A stretch of DNA of 64,000 nt from Lachnospiraceae bacterium (lineage in GTDB: Bacteria > Bacillota > Clostridia > Lachnospirales > Lachnospiraceae). Under the pieces are notes generated by a model. The model was not told the origin of the DNA, searched no databases, and was given only the letters and a program-made list of their open reading frames with translations. Shown piece by piece: positions 41,773 through 51,206 of the stretch. Where the stretch lies: NCBI GenBank assembly GCA_017453065.1, contig JAFTKW010000004.1, positions 1 through 64,000 of the forward strand, read 5' to 3'. The translations under genes and the position numbers were made by a program. The number at the start of each line of letters is the position of its first letter. Position 1 is the first letter of the stretch.

Positions 41773-43659
41773 ATGAGCGAATTTATCCCAAAATGGCAAA
41801 AAGAATTGGATATATTTAATAAAATCAAGCCTATTATTATATTGGAAGGTAATGTGCTTGATAAGTATCAATATCCGGGAGATGATAACATGCAGAGCGG
41901 AAGCATTTTACGCTTGACAGAGTATTTGCATTATCATTTCAAGAACGCAGGTTATCAAAACATTGCTTTTTATGACAATATCAGAGGGTTTTACAATAAT
42001 TCGGAAGAAGGATATATTCAGAATTTTGCTCAATTGGTGCATGCAAATGTATCTAATAATTGTATTTCAGCTGAGTTCAAAGGGAGAAATGCCACAGCTG
42101 CTAATTTCGCCAGAGATGCGTTAATCCAAAATCAAGAAGCCACGGTTGTAGTAATGGATTTTGCTTCAAGATATATTACATCTCCAGACAATATGGAACA
42201 GTCCGAAGTTGATAGTTTTACAGTATTAATGCAGGCTTCATTGGAAGGTAAGGATGTAAAAACAGAGAAAGGTGTCCTGAAAAACCTTGTGGTTTTAATT
42301 GTAAATAAAGTTAACGATATACCCGCTTGGTTTTATTTGGAGAACCCAAATGTAAAAGCTATTACTTTAAGAACACCGGAGAAAGAGGAACGAGAATTAT
42401 TGGTAAAGGGAGACAACTTCCCAACGTTCTTTGCTGGAGACATTTATGTTGATGAATTCGAATACTATCAGGATAATCCGAATGAGTTGGATAAAATACA
42501 GGATAGATTTGTTGCATTAACGGAAGGGTTTAGTTTTACTGAATTAAATGGTCTGAGACGTTTATGTAAAAATGAAAGAATACATATAAAAGATATGTGT
42601 GATGTCATTGACTTGTATAAGTATGGCATTAAAGATAACCCATGGAACAAATTGAGCATTTCTGAGTTGAAAACAGCAGAAGATGATTTCAGAGCTAGAG
42701 TAAAAGGGCAGGATTATGCAATTACTAAAACTTTGGATATTATAAAGAGAGCTGTTACAGGAATGGCCGGAGTGCAGACAGCATCTCATGGAAAGCCAAA
42801 GGGTGTACTATTTTTTGCTGGACCTACAGGTACCGGTAAAACAGAAACCGCCAAGACTTTAGCAGAAAAATTATTTGGAGATGAGAAATGCTGTATTCGA
42901 TTTGATATGAGTGAATATGGACAATCGCATAGTGATCAGAAGTTACTTGGAGCACCTCCCGGATATGTTGGATATGAGGCCGGAGGACAGTTGACTAATG
43001 CTGTGAAAAACAATCCATTTTCTATATTATTATTTGATGAAATTGAGAAAGCGCATCCTTCAATCTTGGACAAGTTTCTTCAGATATTAGAAGATGGAAG
43101 AATGACAGATGGACAAGGTAATACGGTGTATTTTTCAGAGTCAATTATTATATTTACAAGTAATCTGGGAATATATCAGAATACACCAACAGGTGAGCGT
43201 GTACCGGTAGTGACATCAGAACTATCTTATGAAGAAGTTCAGACTAAGGTCAGGGAAGGAATAGAACGTTACTTTAAGCTTGAATTAGGTAGACCTGAGA
43301 TACTGAATCGAATCGGCGAAAATATAGTTGTATACGACTTTATTAGAGAAGGCGTTGCTGGTGAGATCCTTGATTCACAGATTAAGAGAATCTGCAACAA
43401 TTTGAAATCAGATAAGAACATCAGCTTGGCAATATCAGATAAGGCACATGATACATTGTTAAGCAGTGCAATTGGAAATCTTGATAACGGTGGTCGAGGT
43501 ATCGGTAACATTGTAGAGAGCTTGCTTATTAACCCACTTTCAAGATATATGTTTGACAATGAATTATTCTCGGATTGTGAGATTACTATTGATGCTATCA
43601 ATATTGAAAATATGACATACTCATTAGAATGTACATATTCATCAGTTGGTAGTGTATAG
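41773..43659 (+). CDS. ClpB-like AAA+ unfoldase with a degenerate first domain
   Basis: A 628-residue protein. The C-terminal half is a ClpA/B D2-type AAA+ module: Walker A FAGPTGTGKTETAKTLAEKL (near residue 350), pore loop GAPPGYVGYEAGG, Walker B ILLFDEIEKAHP (near 419), sensor FTSNLG, and a D2-small end. The N-terminal 300 residues resemble an AAA domain that has lost Walker A: KPIIILEGNVLDKY, TVVVMDFASRYI, LVVLIVNKVNDIP. No ClpB middle coiled coil was seen. It may unfold or remodel proteins of the system. AAGGAGGTAAGCAG precedes the ATG. Confidence 0.86.
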   Translation: MSEFIPKWQKELDIFNKIKPIIILEGNVLDKYQYPGDDNMQSGSILRLTEYLHYHFKNAGYQNIAFYDNIRGFYNNSEEGYIQNFAQLVHANVSNNCISAEFKGRNATAANFARDALIQNQEATVVVMDFASRYITSPDNMEQSEVDSFTVLMQASLEGKDVKTEKGVLKNLVVLIVNKVNDIPAWFYLENPNVKAITLRTPEKEERELLVKGDNFPTFFAGDIYVDEFEYYQDNPNELDKIQDRFVALTEGFSFTELNGLRRLCKNERIHIKDMCDVIDLYKYGIKDNPWNKLSISELKTAEDDFRARVKGQDYAITKTLDIIKRAVTGMAGVQTASHGKPKGVLFFAGPTGTGKTETAKTLAEKLFGDEKCCIRFDMSEYGQSHSDQKLLGAPPGYVGYEAGGQLTNAVKNNPFSILLFDEIEKAHPSILDKFLQILEDGRMTDGQGNTVYFSESIIIFTSNLGIYQNTPTGERVPVVTSELSYEEVQTKVREGIERYFKLELGRPEILNRIGENIVVYDFIREGVAGEILDSQIKRICNNLKSDKNISLAISDKAHDTLLSSAIGNLDNGGRGIGNIVESLLINPLSRYMFDNELFSDCEITIDAINIENMTYSLECTYSSVGSV

Positions 43660-43717
43660 GAAGAGAATTATACAATGATGTGTATAAGAATAAAGTTAAG
43701 ACTTGGTAGGTGAGTAT

Positions 43718-44458
43718 ATGAAAATATGTGTTTATTCCAAAATAGGAGAAGGAAAGTGTGTATGTGAAGATGCTGCAATGGTTGCAGGTACGATTATTTC
43801 GGATTCCTATTTTGAAATCCAAACTGAACAAACACATACTGTTGCCATAGCAGATGGTGTTGGAGGTAATGCAGGTGGTGAATGTGCAAGTAGATATGTG
43901 CTTGAGAAATTGAATGAAGTATCTGCGGCAGACGTATCAGCCGAATATCTCAAACAGTTTATTGAGGGTGTTAATAATAAGTTATTGCATTATGCGTCGA
44001 GTTCTTCGGGAAAAGAGAACATGGCTACTACGCTTACCGGTTTAATTATGACTTCTGATAGTGGTTATTTGTTTCATGTGGGAAATACAAGAATATATGG
44101 TTTGCAAGGAAACTATTTAAAACAGCTGACAGAGGATCAAACTACATATCAGTGGTTGCTTAATATAGGGCAAATAGATGCTGCCGAGAAATGCAATAAA
44201 AATGAAATTACACATTGCTTGGGTGGTGGTAATACTCAATATGCTAGTGCAGTTTGTGTAAAGGAATATGATACCTTAAATGCATATAAAAGGCTTTTGC
44301 TAACGACTGATGGAATACATGAATATGTATCGATAGATGAACTTGAAGATTTTATGTCTGGAGAACTGTCAGAAGCAACAATGCAACTATTGGTAGATAA
44401 AGCAAAAAGAAATGGTTCTTCAGATGATCAAACAATTATAGTTATAGATAGGATGTGA
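43718..44458 (+). CDS. PP2C-type Ser/Thr phosphatase
   Basis: A 246-residue PP2C phosphatase: CVCEDAA, VAIADGVGGNAGGECAS (metal-binding DGxGG), TTLTGLIM, YLFHVGNTRIYGL, LLTTDGIHEYV (second metal Asp) and SSDDQTIIVI at the end. It would reverse the kinase encoded at 36002. A kinase, phosphatase, FHA and vWA set is the TerY-P type of signalling. ATG 43718 is behind TAGGTGAG. Confidence 0.92.
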   Translation: MKICVYSKIGEGKCVCEDAAMVAGTIISDSYFEIQTEQTHTVAIADGVGGNAGGECASRYVLEKLNEVSAADVSAEYLKQFIEGVNNKLLHYASSSSGKENMATTLTGLIMTSDSGYLFHVGNTRIYGLQGNYLKQLTEDQTTYQWLLNIGQIDAAEKCNKNEITHCLGGGNTQYASAVCVKEYDTLNAYKRLLLTTDGIHEYVSIDELEDFMSGELSEATMQLLVDKAKRNGSSDDQTIIVIDRM

Positions 44459-44462
44459 GAAT

Positions 44463-45404
44463 ATGGGATTAAGATTTCGAAAGAGTGTAACGCTTTGTAA
44501 AGGTGTAAAACTTAATTTTGGGAAATCTGGTATGAGTGTTAGCGTTGGTGGTAAGGGTTATCGAAAAACAATTAATACTAAGGGACAAGTTACTACCAGT
44601 ATGGGAATTCCGGGAACAGGAATATATTATACAGATACTAAAAAAATTGGAGGAAATAAGCAATCTAGTTCTCGTAAGAATACAAGCATCAGCAATTATG
44701 GACAGAGTGATTTTATTGAATCACAAGAAGAGTATGCAATCAATAGTACGGTTGAAGAGTATCTTAATCCAACAGAACAGGCAACTCAAATAGAAGCGGA
44801 ACCAAGTGAAGTGTCGTATAATTACGAAGAAGATGCGGGAGATATAGAAGAATCAAAGATGTCTGTTTCGTTAGATGATATAAAGAAGCTTTATTTAAAA
44901 AGTGATGAGGCAATAGACTGGACGGAAATTTTGGTTAGTGCGTCTGCAGATGATGTGTTTATGGAGCCAGAGGCTTGGAAATTTTTAAAAAACATTTCAC
45001 GTAAAGTATTATCAGGAGACATAGATGCTTACTTGGAAACCATTGAAAAAATGCGTCCGGTTGATGATTTGTTGGATTATGGAAGTGATTTTGAATTTGG
45101 TACTGATAATCCAAATTCGATGGAAGTTGAATTTCGCATAAATGCACATAATATGTTACCGGATGTAAATGTGGTTGGTGTGGAAACTTACGAACAGATT
45201 TTCAAAGAATATGTATGTGCAAGCTCAATTAGAGTCGCTCGTGATCTATTTGCATTGTTACCTGTTAAATATGTAATTGTATATGCGAAAAAAGAAGATG
45301 AAGTAGTATTACAAGCAAGATTTGATAAAAATGAAGTGCAAAAAATTAATTTTAAGGAAGAAAGCGGTGTGAAAATTATCGAAAGATTCATACTTAATGA
45401 TTAA
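44463..45404 (+). CDS. DUF4236-domain protein
   Basis: A 313-residue protein. The N-terminal 55 residues are DUF4236: MGLRFRKSVTLCKGVKLNFG, SVSVGGKGYRKTINTKG and GIPGTGIYY. The central part is acidic and low complexity; the C-terminal 180 residues are helical and then mixed, without recognised family. The role is unknown. It starts 4 bp after the PP2C stop. DUF4236 proteins occur widely in bacteria with no agreed function. Confidence 0.75.
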   Translation: MGLRFRKSVTLCKGVKLNFGKSGMSVSVGGKGYRKTINTKGQVTTSMGIPGTGIYYTDTKKIGGNKQSSSRKNTSISNYGQSDFIESQEEYAINSTVEEYLNPTEQATQIEAEPSEVSYNYEEDAGDIEESKMSVSLDDIKKLYLKSDEAIDWTEILVSASADDVFMEPEAWKFLKNISRKVLSGDIDAYLETIEKMRPVDDLLDYGSDFEFGTDNPNSMEVEFRINAHNMLPDVNVVGVETYEQIFKEYVCASSIRVARDLFALLPVKYVIVYAKKEDEVVLQARFDKNEVQKINFKEESGVKIIERFILND

Positions 45405-45419
45405 GAATGAACTTTTTAA

Positions 45420-46409
45420 ATGACGCTTATGAAAAGAAAAAATATTTATATATGGATTTTGTTAGTATGTTCTTTTGTTCTTTTATGTCATGGTTGTGCA
45501 GAACATAATAATGAAAATTATACAGGTGTACAAGATGTTGTAAGCAGCTCTACAGAAGTTCTAACCGAGTCAGATGAAACCAATGATGATTATATGGTTG
45601 ATAGTGCAGATATATTATCGATTATTCCAGAGTTTTCCGGAGATGCATATATCGTAATAAATAATAATACTCCATATTTTACATCGGAAGAAAAGGAGTG
45701 CAAAAGTGCATTCGAGATATATAGTGACTTGGATGAACTAGGACGTTGTGGAGTTGCCTATGCCAATATTTGTAGAGAAATAATGCCGACAGAAGAGCGA
45801 GGAGCAATTGGGCAAATTAAACCATCTGGATGGCAGTTAGTTAAATATGATATTGTTGACGGAAAATATCTTTATAATAGATGTCATTTGATTGGATATC
45901 AGTTGGCAGGGGAAAATGCAAATGAAAAGAATTTAATAACTGGAACTAGATTCTTAAATGTTTCTGGTATGTTATCATTTGAAAATATGGTCTACGACTA
46001 TGTGAAGGAAACGGAAAAACATGTTTTGTATCGGGTAACTCCGCTTTATAATGAAAATAATTTGGTGGCTACAGGTATTTTAATTGAAGCATATTCAGTT
46101 GAGGATGAAGGAGCCGGTATATGCTTTAATGTGTTCATATATAATAGTCAGCCAGGGATAGAAATAGATTATGCTACTGGCAATAGTTGGCTTGTGGAAG
46201 ACGAGACCGATTTTGTCGATAGAAACACAACGCTTCCTACGGAAGATACAATAGATAAATATGTGTTGAATACAAATACAAAAAAGTTTCATTTGTCAAC
46301 ATGCGATAGTGTTAGTGAAATGAAGGAAAAAAATAAAAAAGAAGTTGAAGGAACCAGAGAAGACATTATCAAGGATGGATATTCGCCATGTGGGAGATGT
46401 AATCCATAG
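45420..46409 (+). CDS. Secreted lipoprotein nuclease (DNA/RNA non-specific endonuclease)
   Basis: A 329-residue lipoprotein. A signal peptide with lipobox LLCHGC suggests anchoring on the outer face of the membrane. The nuclease core is YLYNRCHLIGYQLAGENANE (a D/NRxH-type motif with catalytic His) with NLITGTRFLNVSGMLSFE. The C-terminal 50 residues form a Cys/His module, VLNTNTKKFHLSTC and GYSPCGRCNP, known from secreted clostridial nucleases. It could degrade incoming or external DNA. ATG 45420 or 45429 is possible; neither has a strong binding site. Confidence 0.82.
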   Translation: MTLMKRKNIYIWILLVCSFVLLCHGCAEHNNENYTGVQDVVSSSTEVLTESDETNDDYMVDSADILSIIPEFSGDAYIVINNNTPYFTSEEKECKSAFEIYSDLDELGRCGVAYANICREIMPTEERGAIGQIKPSGWQLVKYDIVDGKYLYNRCHLIGYQLAGENANEKNLITGTRFLNVSGMLSFENMVYDYVKETEKHVLYRVTPLYNENNLVATGILIEAYSVEDEGAGICFNVFIYNSQPGIEIDYATGNSWLVEDETDFVDRNTTLPTEDTIDKYVLNTNTKKFHLSTCDSVSEMKEKNKKEVEGTREDIIKDGYSPCGRCNP

Positions 46410-46445
46410 AAAGAACTAAAAACTAATGAGCAAGAAGGTGCAAGT

Positions 46446-47240
46446 ATGAATCTATATGAACGAGATTATACAATCATATTAACAGAAGAAGAGAAAGAGG
46501 CATATGAAAAGGAAAAGGCCTATGCAAGTATACCGACAGTAAAAAATAATAGAGGTTTTCCTAGATTTTCACATCCGAAAAAAGAGGTGAGGGACTTTCT
46601 GTGGCAAATAAGGTCATATTTTCCTAACAATTATTTGCATTTTAGAAAATATAAAGAAGAAATTGATTTTGAGATAGAAGCAAAAATGTTTGCGGAAGTA
46701 TTATCAAGTTCGGTAAATGAACAACAATTTCAAAAATATATAAAAGAAAATAGAAAGTGGTTTATCCCGGGCTCAATCTTTTTGGATTATAATTTTGGTC
46801 ATCATGATGCGTATCTGTTTCCGGAACAGAAATTAGGAACAGATTATATTGCTGATTATATGATGATAGGAAAAAATTCAGATGGTTATAGTATTGTTTT
46901 AGTAGAATTTGAAAATGCAAATACGGATTTTATTCTCAAAACAGAGAATACGGAAGCAGAGAGTGTACGAAAGGGATTGACGCAAATAAGAGATTGGAAA
47001 CGTTGGCTGGATTCTAATAGAGATTTTTTCTTGAGGAATATCGGTTTGATTAATCATGGATTAGATATTCCGACATATAGGATATATTACTATCTTGTGG
47101 TTAGTAGAAGAGAGTATATGAATGATAGAGCTACAGAACTGAGAAGCCAATTGATGTATGAGATGCAAAACTTAAAAATTGTATCATTTGATAGGTTGGT
47201 TGATAATGTATGTAAGCTAGAAGAGTATAATTCATGGTAA
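46446..47240 (+). CDS. Shedu-like (DUF4263) nuclease
   Basis: A 264-residue protein matching the Shedu SduA nuclease domain in its C-terminal two thirds: VNEQQFQKYIKENRKWFI, DYIADYMMIG and IVLVEFENANTDF, with a helical stretch QIRDWKRWLDSN. The core is a PD-(D/E)xK-like fold. The family's ExK appears as ExE (VEFEN), so activity may be altered. Shedu is a single-gene antiphage system. GAAGGTGCAAGT precedes ATG 46446. It lies after the helicase operon and may have its own promoter. Confidence 0.72.
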   Translation: MNLYERDYTIILTEEEKEAYEKEKAYASIPTVKNNRGFPRFSHPKKEVRDFLWQIRSYFPNNYLHFRKYKEEIDFEIEAKMFAEVLSSSVNEQQFQKYIKENRKWFIPGSIFLDYNFGHHDAYLFPEQKLGTDYIADYMMIGKNSDGYSIVLVEFENANTDFILKTENTEAESVRKGLTQIRDWKRWLDSNRDFFLRNIGLINHGLDIPTYRIYYYLVVSRREYMNDRATELRSQLMYEMQNLKIVSFDRLVDNVCKLEEYNSW

Positions 47241-47336
47241 AATGTTCTTGATGTAACTATTATTCGGTTAGTTATATGGAAAAATGAAAAGGCGATTTCA
47301 AGAATAAAGAATAAATAAACGAAGAAGGTGAAGATT

Positions 47337-48449
47337 ATGAGTGAACTAATGCGTCTTGATGAGGAATATAGAAGTTGGATACAGGAACTTGGAGATAGAT
47401 ATAGAACAAGCCAGATTAAAGCCTCTATTCGTGTGAATAATGAGATGTTAATGTATTATTGGTCGGTAGGAAAGGATATTACAGAGAGACGTGCCGACAG
47501 TAAGTGGGGAAATAAATTTTTTCAAAATATGAGCATGGATATGTCTGATATGATTCCTAATGCAAAGGGATTTTCTCCAACTAATTTACGTTATATGATG
47601 CGTTTTTATGGACTTTTTAAAGATATCGCAATTGTTCCCCAAGTTGGGGAAAGATTGCTGGAAAATAATGGTAATCAAATTGTTCCCCAAGTTGAGGAAC
47701 AATTTGAAATGGCATCGAATAAAGTTTTTATGATTCCATGGGGACATATAAAGTTATTGATAGATAAGTGCCATGATAATCCGAAAAAATTTGATTTTTA
47801 CATTGATAAAGTTATTGAAAATAACTGGTCGAGGGCTGTTTTGTTGAATTTTTTAGGAACGGACTTATATGAACGTCAGGGACAAGCAATCACCAATTTT
47901 CAATATACATTACCAAAAGGAAATGGTGATTTGGCGCAGGAAATAACCAAGGATCCATATAATTTCGACTTTGTAGCAATTCGCCAAGGATATAATGAAA
48001 AAGAATTGAAAGATGCGTTAATGGACAATGTACAGAATTTTTTGATGGAACTCGGAACCGGATTTGCATTTGTAGGAAGAGAATACAGATTGCATGTTGG
48101 AAATACAGAGCAGTATATTGATATGTTGTTCTACAATATCAAGCGTCATTGTTATGTGGTTGTTGAAGTGAAGGTTGTGGAATTTGAACCGGGATTCATT
48201 TCGCAGACTGCCACATATGTTTCTGCGGTAAATCATACTCTTAAGGGCGAAGGTGATACACAGACGATAGGGCTTCTTATCTGTAAGACCAAGGATAATA
48301 TATTGGCAAAATATGCGGTTGAAACATCCACAGAGCCAATAGGAATATCTGAATATGAATTGAATGCGTTGATGCCGAAAGATTTCAAGGGTACATTGCC
48401 TACGATAGAGGAATTGGAACAAGGATTGAGCGAGGATACAGTGAACTAG
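47337..48449 (+). CDS. YhcG-like PD-(D/E)xK nuclease (DUF1016)
   Basis: A 370-residue protein. The N-terminal DUF1016 part has IRVNNEMLMYYWSVGKDI and FSPTNLRYMMRFYGLF. The C-terminal YhcG nuclease domain has FVGREYRLHVGNTEQYIDML (Asp of the active site) and CYVVVEVKVVEFEPGF (ExK). Homologues are found near restriction systems and mobile elements. Between about residues 100 and 120 there is a short internal repeat, AIVPQVGERLLENN and QIVPQVEEQFEMA. ATG 47337 follows GAAGGTG; it is preceded by a 96-bp gap. Confidence 0.88.
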   Translation: MSELMRLDEEYRSWIQELGDRYRTSQIKASIRVNNEMLMYYWSVGKDITERRADSKWGNKFFQNMSMDMSDMIPNAKGFSPTNLRYMMRFYGLFKDIAIVPQVGERLLENNGNQIVPQVEEQFEMASNKVFMIPWGHIKLLIDKCHDNPKKFDFYIDKVIENNWSRAVLLNFLGTDLYERQGQAITNFQYTLPKGNGDLAQEITKDPYNFDFVAIRQGYNEKELKDALMDNVQNFLMELGTGFAFVGREYRLHVGNTEQYIDMLFYNIKRHCYVVVEVKVVEFEPGFISQTATYVSAVNHTLKGEGDTQTIGLLICKTKDNILAKYAVETSTEPIGISEYELNALMPKDFKGTLPTIEELEQGLSEDTVN

Positions 48450-48540
48450 GAAAGACGAAGAAAACGCAGAATTCGAATGAAATGATGAAATTGTGGATAT
48501 ATTATGACTGAAGGTCAATCAAGAATTTTGACAGGAGGTT

Positions 48541-49635
48541 ATGATGTGTATACTGGAGCAATTATTAGAAGATTATGAGAATAAACTCAGAGAAGAAGAT
48601 AAGAAGAACGAAAATAAAAGAATAAAAACAGCACAATACGATTTTTATCTTCCGAAAATAAGAGATTATTTTATCCCATTTATACGGAATTTTATTGAGA
48701 AAAATAATGTGTCATATATAGGAGATGAGGAAACATTTTTTAATGAACGATTTTCTCGTGATGAAATTATATTGGCGACTGTATATTATGTAGAAAATTG
48801 TCCGCAAAAGAGAAAGACGAGCGATAGCCAAAAAAGAAGTATAACTACAATATTGGATTTTCTAAATTCATTTAATAATTTCTTTGAACTAATTTTGTCT
48901 GTTAGGTTTAGAATGAGACACCTTTATTATTTGAAGCCTTTTCAAGATAAGCTAATTGGTGAAATAAGAGATAAACTTCATGAAAAGGGAATAACGATAG
49001 TAGATGTTACAAGCTATCCCGCAATACAACAAAGAGAGGTCGATTTTATAATTGATTTTTTTGAAAATAAAAAGAAATTGACAGAGATACAACGCCAAGT
49101 ATGGATTTTATTTCAGATGTCACTTTTATATGGGGTTTCAATGGGGACATTGGGAGATATAATGGTAGAAGATATTGATTTGGAAAGGCGAACTCTTAGA
49201 ATTTTAAGCAAGGATAGAACCACAAGTATTTTTTTAGAAATGCCGTATGAAATGTATCTATTAGTAAACGGACATATTAAAGAAAATGATTTACAGAAAG
49301 GACAGAGACTTTTCTATACAAAAGGAAAGAAAGAGGCTCCGGTTCAGAGTTCCCTATATTCATATATAATGAATGTAATTGTTGATGAGTATAAAGAGAA
49401 AGTTTGTGATGACGAGACGGTATTGAGAAGATTTACGCAATACGGAATGGTAAGATATGCAATTATACAGATGCTTAATGCAAATGTAAACATAGCGCAT
49501 ATAGTAGATCTAACAGGGGTTGATGTTGAGTTTGTTATGAACTGTAGAGAAGAAGATATGTATGAGAGTAAAAATCTGAGTGATTATTTGAATATAAAAT
49601 TACGAACTATAAAAATATTTTCAGCTTTTAATTAG
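48541..49635 (+). CDS. Degenerate tyrosine-recombinase-like protein
   Basis: A 364-residue protein. The C-terminal half follows the tyrosine recombinase fold: TLGDIMVEDIDLERRTLRIL, then RRFTQYGMVRYAIIQMLNAN and VNIAHIVDLTGVDVEFVMN, in the place of the usual LRHTFAT, GxxxxxIQxLLGH part. The catalytic Arg, His, Arg and Tyr are not in place, so it is unlikely to recombine DNA. It may have kept DNA binding or another role. AGGAGGTT precedes the ATG. It lies among defence genes and not next to an attachment site. Confidence 0.5.
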   Translation: MMCILEQLLEDYENKLREEDKKNENKRIKTAQYDFYLPKIRDYFIPFIRNFIEKNNVSYIGDEETFFNERFSRDEIILATVYYVENCPQKRKTSDSQKRSITTILDFLNSFNNFFELILSVRFRMRHLYYLKPFQDKLIGEIRDKLHEKGITIVDVTSYPAIQQREVDFIIDFFENKKKLTEIQRQVWILFQMSLLYGVSMGTLGDIMVEDIDLERRTLRILSKDRTTSIFLEMPYEMYLLVNGHIKENDLQKGQRLFYTKGKKEAPVQSSLYSYIMNVIVDEYKEKVCDDETVLRRFTQYGMVRYAIIQMLNANVNIAHIVDLTGVDVEFVMNCREEDMYESKNLSDYLNIKLRTIKIFSAFN

Positions 49636-49694
49636 TGGAGAAATTTTTAGCTTTGCTATACTAAGAAGTTCTTTCTTGAGCGGGAATGAGATGA

Positions 49695-50870
49695 ATGTGT
49701 ATGGGTAAAAATATTAAAATAAATAATTCGGAACCATGCCTTTGTGGGAGTGGACAGAAATTTAAGGATTGTTGTAAAGCAAAAATGTTTACATCTACCA
49801 CAAGATATTCGGAAGATATACTCAATAATCCGCAACGTGTAAATGCCATACTGCAAAATATGATGGATAAAACAGATTTTAAGACATGTGTTTATCCGGA
49901 CAAGTCGTGTTGCAAACTTCCAATAAAAAATGCGCATACACTCCAAAATAATGGAGTATTATCTGCTGTATCTGAGTTGGAACATGTTATGGTTACTGAT
50001 CCGCTTAACAAGGTGAGAAAAGGATATATTACAAGAAAAATAAGTAAAAATAAAGCTACTACATTTTATGGATTCTGTGAATATCATGATAGCTATTTGT
50101 TTAAAGATATTGAACTTAAAGAATACAAGAATGAAATAAAACAAAACTTTCTTTTTGCATATAGGGTGCTTGCACAAGAGTATCATAAAAAGGAAAGAGT
50201 TATTTCTTCGCTACAAAATTGTGTAAAAGAAAATCCGTCAATATTAATTAGTCCTATTATGGTTGAAAACTATCGAATGATGGATTTGGCAAGAAAAGAT
50301 ATCAGAGAATTACTAGATATATTTAATACATCATATATGAATCAAAATTTTGATATTCTATATAATTATGTATATAAATTCGAAAAGCAATGCCGGTTTG
50401 CAGTAACTACAATGTATGTTCCGGCATCTACTTTGGATGGGGAAGAATTAGTTGATATATATTCTAAAGAAAAGGATAGGTTGCCTTCTGTGTTTTTAAC
50501 GATAATTCCTGTTAATGACTGTTCGTATCTAATTATGAGTTGTTTAAAATTGGATTATGCAAAAGTAAAGAAATATTTCGATGATATAGAAAAACTTGAT
50601 GAAAATAAATTAAAGCGATTTCTAAATTGGACTTTACCAACTTATAGTGAAAATATAGTATTAAGTCCTAAATTATGGGAATCGTGGAGTGAAAAAGCAA
50701 AAAATCAATATGAACGTATCGTATCCGGTATGGGAGGAGACTTCGAGAAAATGTTGAATCGTGAATTCCCATTTGAAACATACGAGGATATGGAAATTGC
50801 ATTAAAAACGCAGTTGGGAATTATAGATATGAATAATGTTCCTCAATATGATTTGTTTTTGGTTGAATAG
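49695..50870 (+). CDS. SEC-C motif protein
   Basis: A 391-residue protein. The SEC-C zinc motif opens it: NNSEPCLCGSGQKFKDCCKA (residues 9-28). The rest is unrecognised and contains further Cys/His residues (CVYPDKSCCKLPIKNAHTL, FCEYHDSYLF) in the style of an HNH-like or treble-clef metal site, then long helices. SEC-C modules are common in proteins that act on nucleic acids or proteins. The start could be ATG 49695 or 49701. It is the last forward gene of the element. Confidence 0.68.
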   Translation: MCMGKNIKINNSEPCLCGSGQKFKDCCKAKMFTSTTRYSEDILNNPQRVNAILQNMMDKTDFKTCVYPDKSCCKLPIKNAHTLQNNGVLSAVSELEHVMVTDPLNKVRKGYITRKISKNKATTFYGFCEYHDSYLFKDIELKEYKNEIKQNFLFAYRVLAQEYHKKERVISSLQNCVKENPSILISPIMVENYRMMDLARKDIRELLDIFNTSYMNQNFDILYNYVYKFEKQCRFAVTTMYVPASTLDGEELVDIYSKEKDRLPSVFLTIIPVNDCSYLIMSCLKLDYAKVKKYFDDIEKLDENKLKRFLNWTLPTYSENIVLSPKLWESWSEKAKNQYERIVSGMGGDFEKMLNREFPFETYEDMEIALKTQLGIIDMNNVPQYDLFLVE

Positions 50871-50892
50871 TAAGAGATGATATTTATAAGCA

Positions 50893-50927
50893 ATCCAACC
50901 ATCAGAGAAAGTTCCTGATGGTTGGAT
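50893..50927. terminator. Bidirectional terminator between SEC-C gene and reverse genes
   Basis: ATCCAACCATCAG (50893-50905) and CTGATGGTTGGAT (50915-50927) are perfectly complementary over 13 bp, placed between the two converging genes. Confidence 0.85.
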
Positions 50928-50951
50928 GAGAGTTATTGTTTTATGATTTGA

Positions 50952-51206
50952 TTAGTAATTAAACCAATTCATTGCATCCACATAATCTTGCAAGCCATTT
51001 TCCTTCAACGCAAGTTTAGCATAAGTAAGCGGTGAATCCTCCGCCAACCGGTACAGATACACAATATCATTCGGTTCATTGAAGATAACGGAAGAATTAC
51101 ATTCTTTACAACGGATAACAAGAATGGAATTTTCGCAGGTATTGACAATAATGGAGTCTGTAGCAGGTTCGTACATTCCGAACTGGAAATTAAGATTGTT
51201 GTTCAT
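50952..51206 (-). CDS. Small protein downstream of MobC-like gene
   Basis: An 84-residue protein (MNNNLNFQFGMYEPATDSII ... CKECNSSVIF ... GLQDYVDAMNWFNY) with a CxxC pair. No family was recognised. ATG 51206 lies behind GGAAGGAGAC on the reverse strand and overlaps the end of the preceding RHH gene by 17 bp, so the two form a small operon. Confidence 0.6.
   Translation of the reverse strand: MNNNLNFQFGMYEPATDSIIVNTCENSILVIRCKECNSSVIFNEPNDIVYLYRLAEDSPLTYAKLALKENGLQDYVDAMNWFNY

Noticed and set aside
36002-44458. Type VI secretion regulatory genes (PpkA, PppA, Fha, ClpV set)
   Set aside because: Kinase, phosphatase, FHA and a ClpB-like AAA are all present, but there are no sheath, tube, baseplate or membrane-complex genes, and the organism type does not fit. 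The AAA protein lacks the ClpV/ClpB N-domain and middle coil.
49656-49946. Reverse-strand reading frames inside the SEC-C, helicase and relaxase genes
   Set aside because: They lie opposite well-supported genes, have no ribosome binding sites and show no recognisable families.
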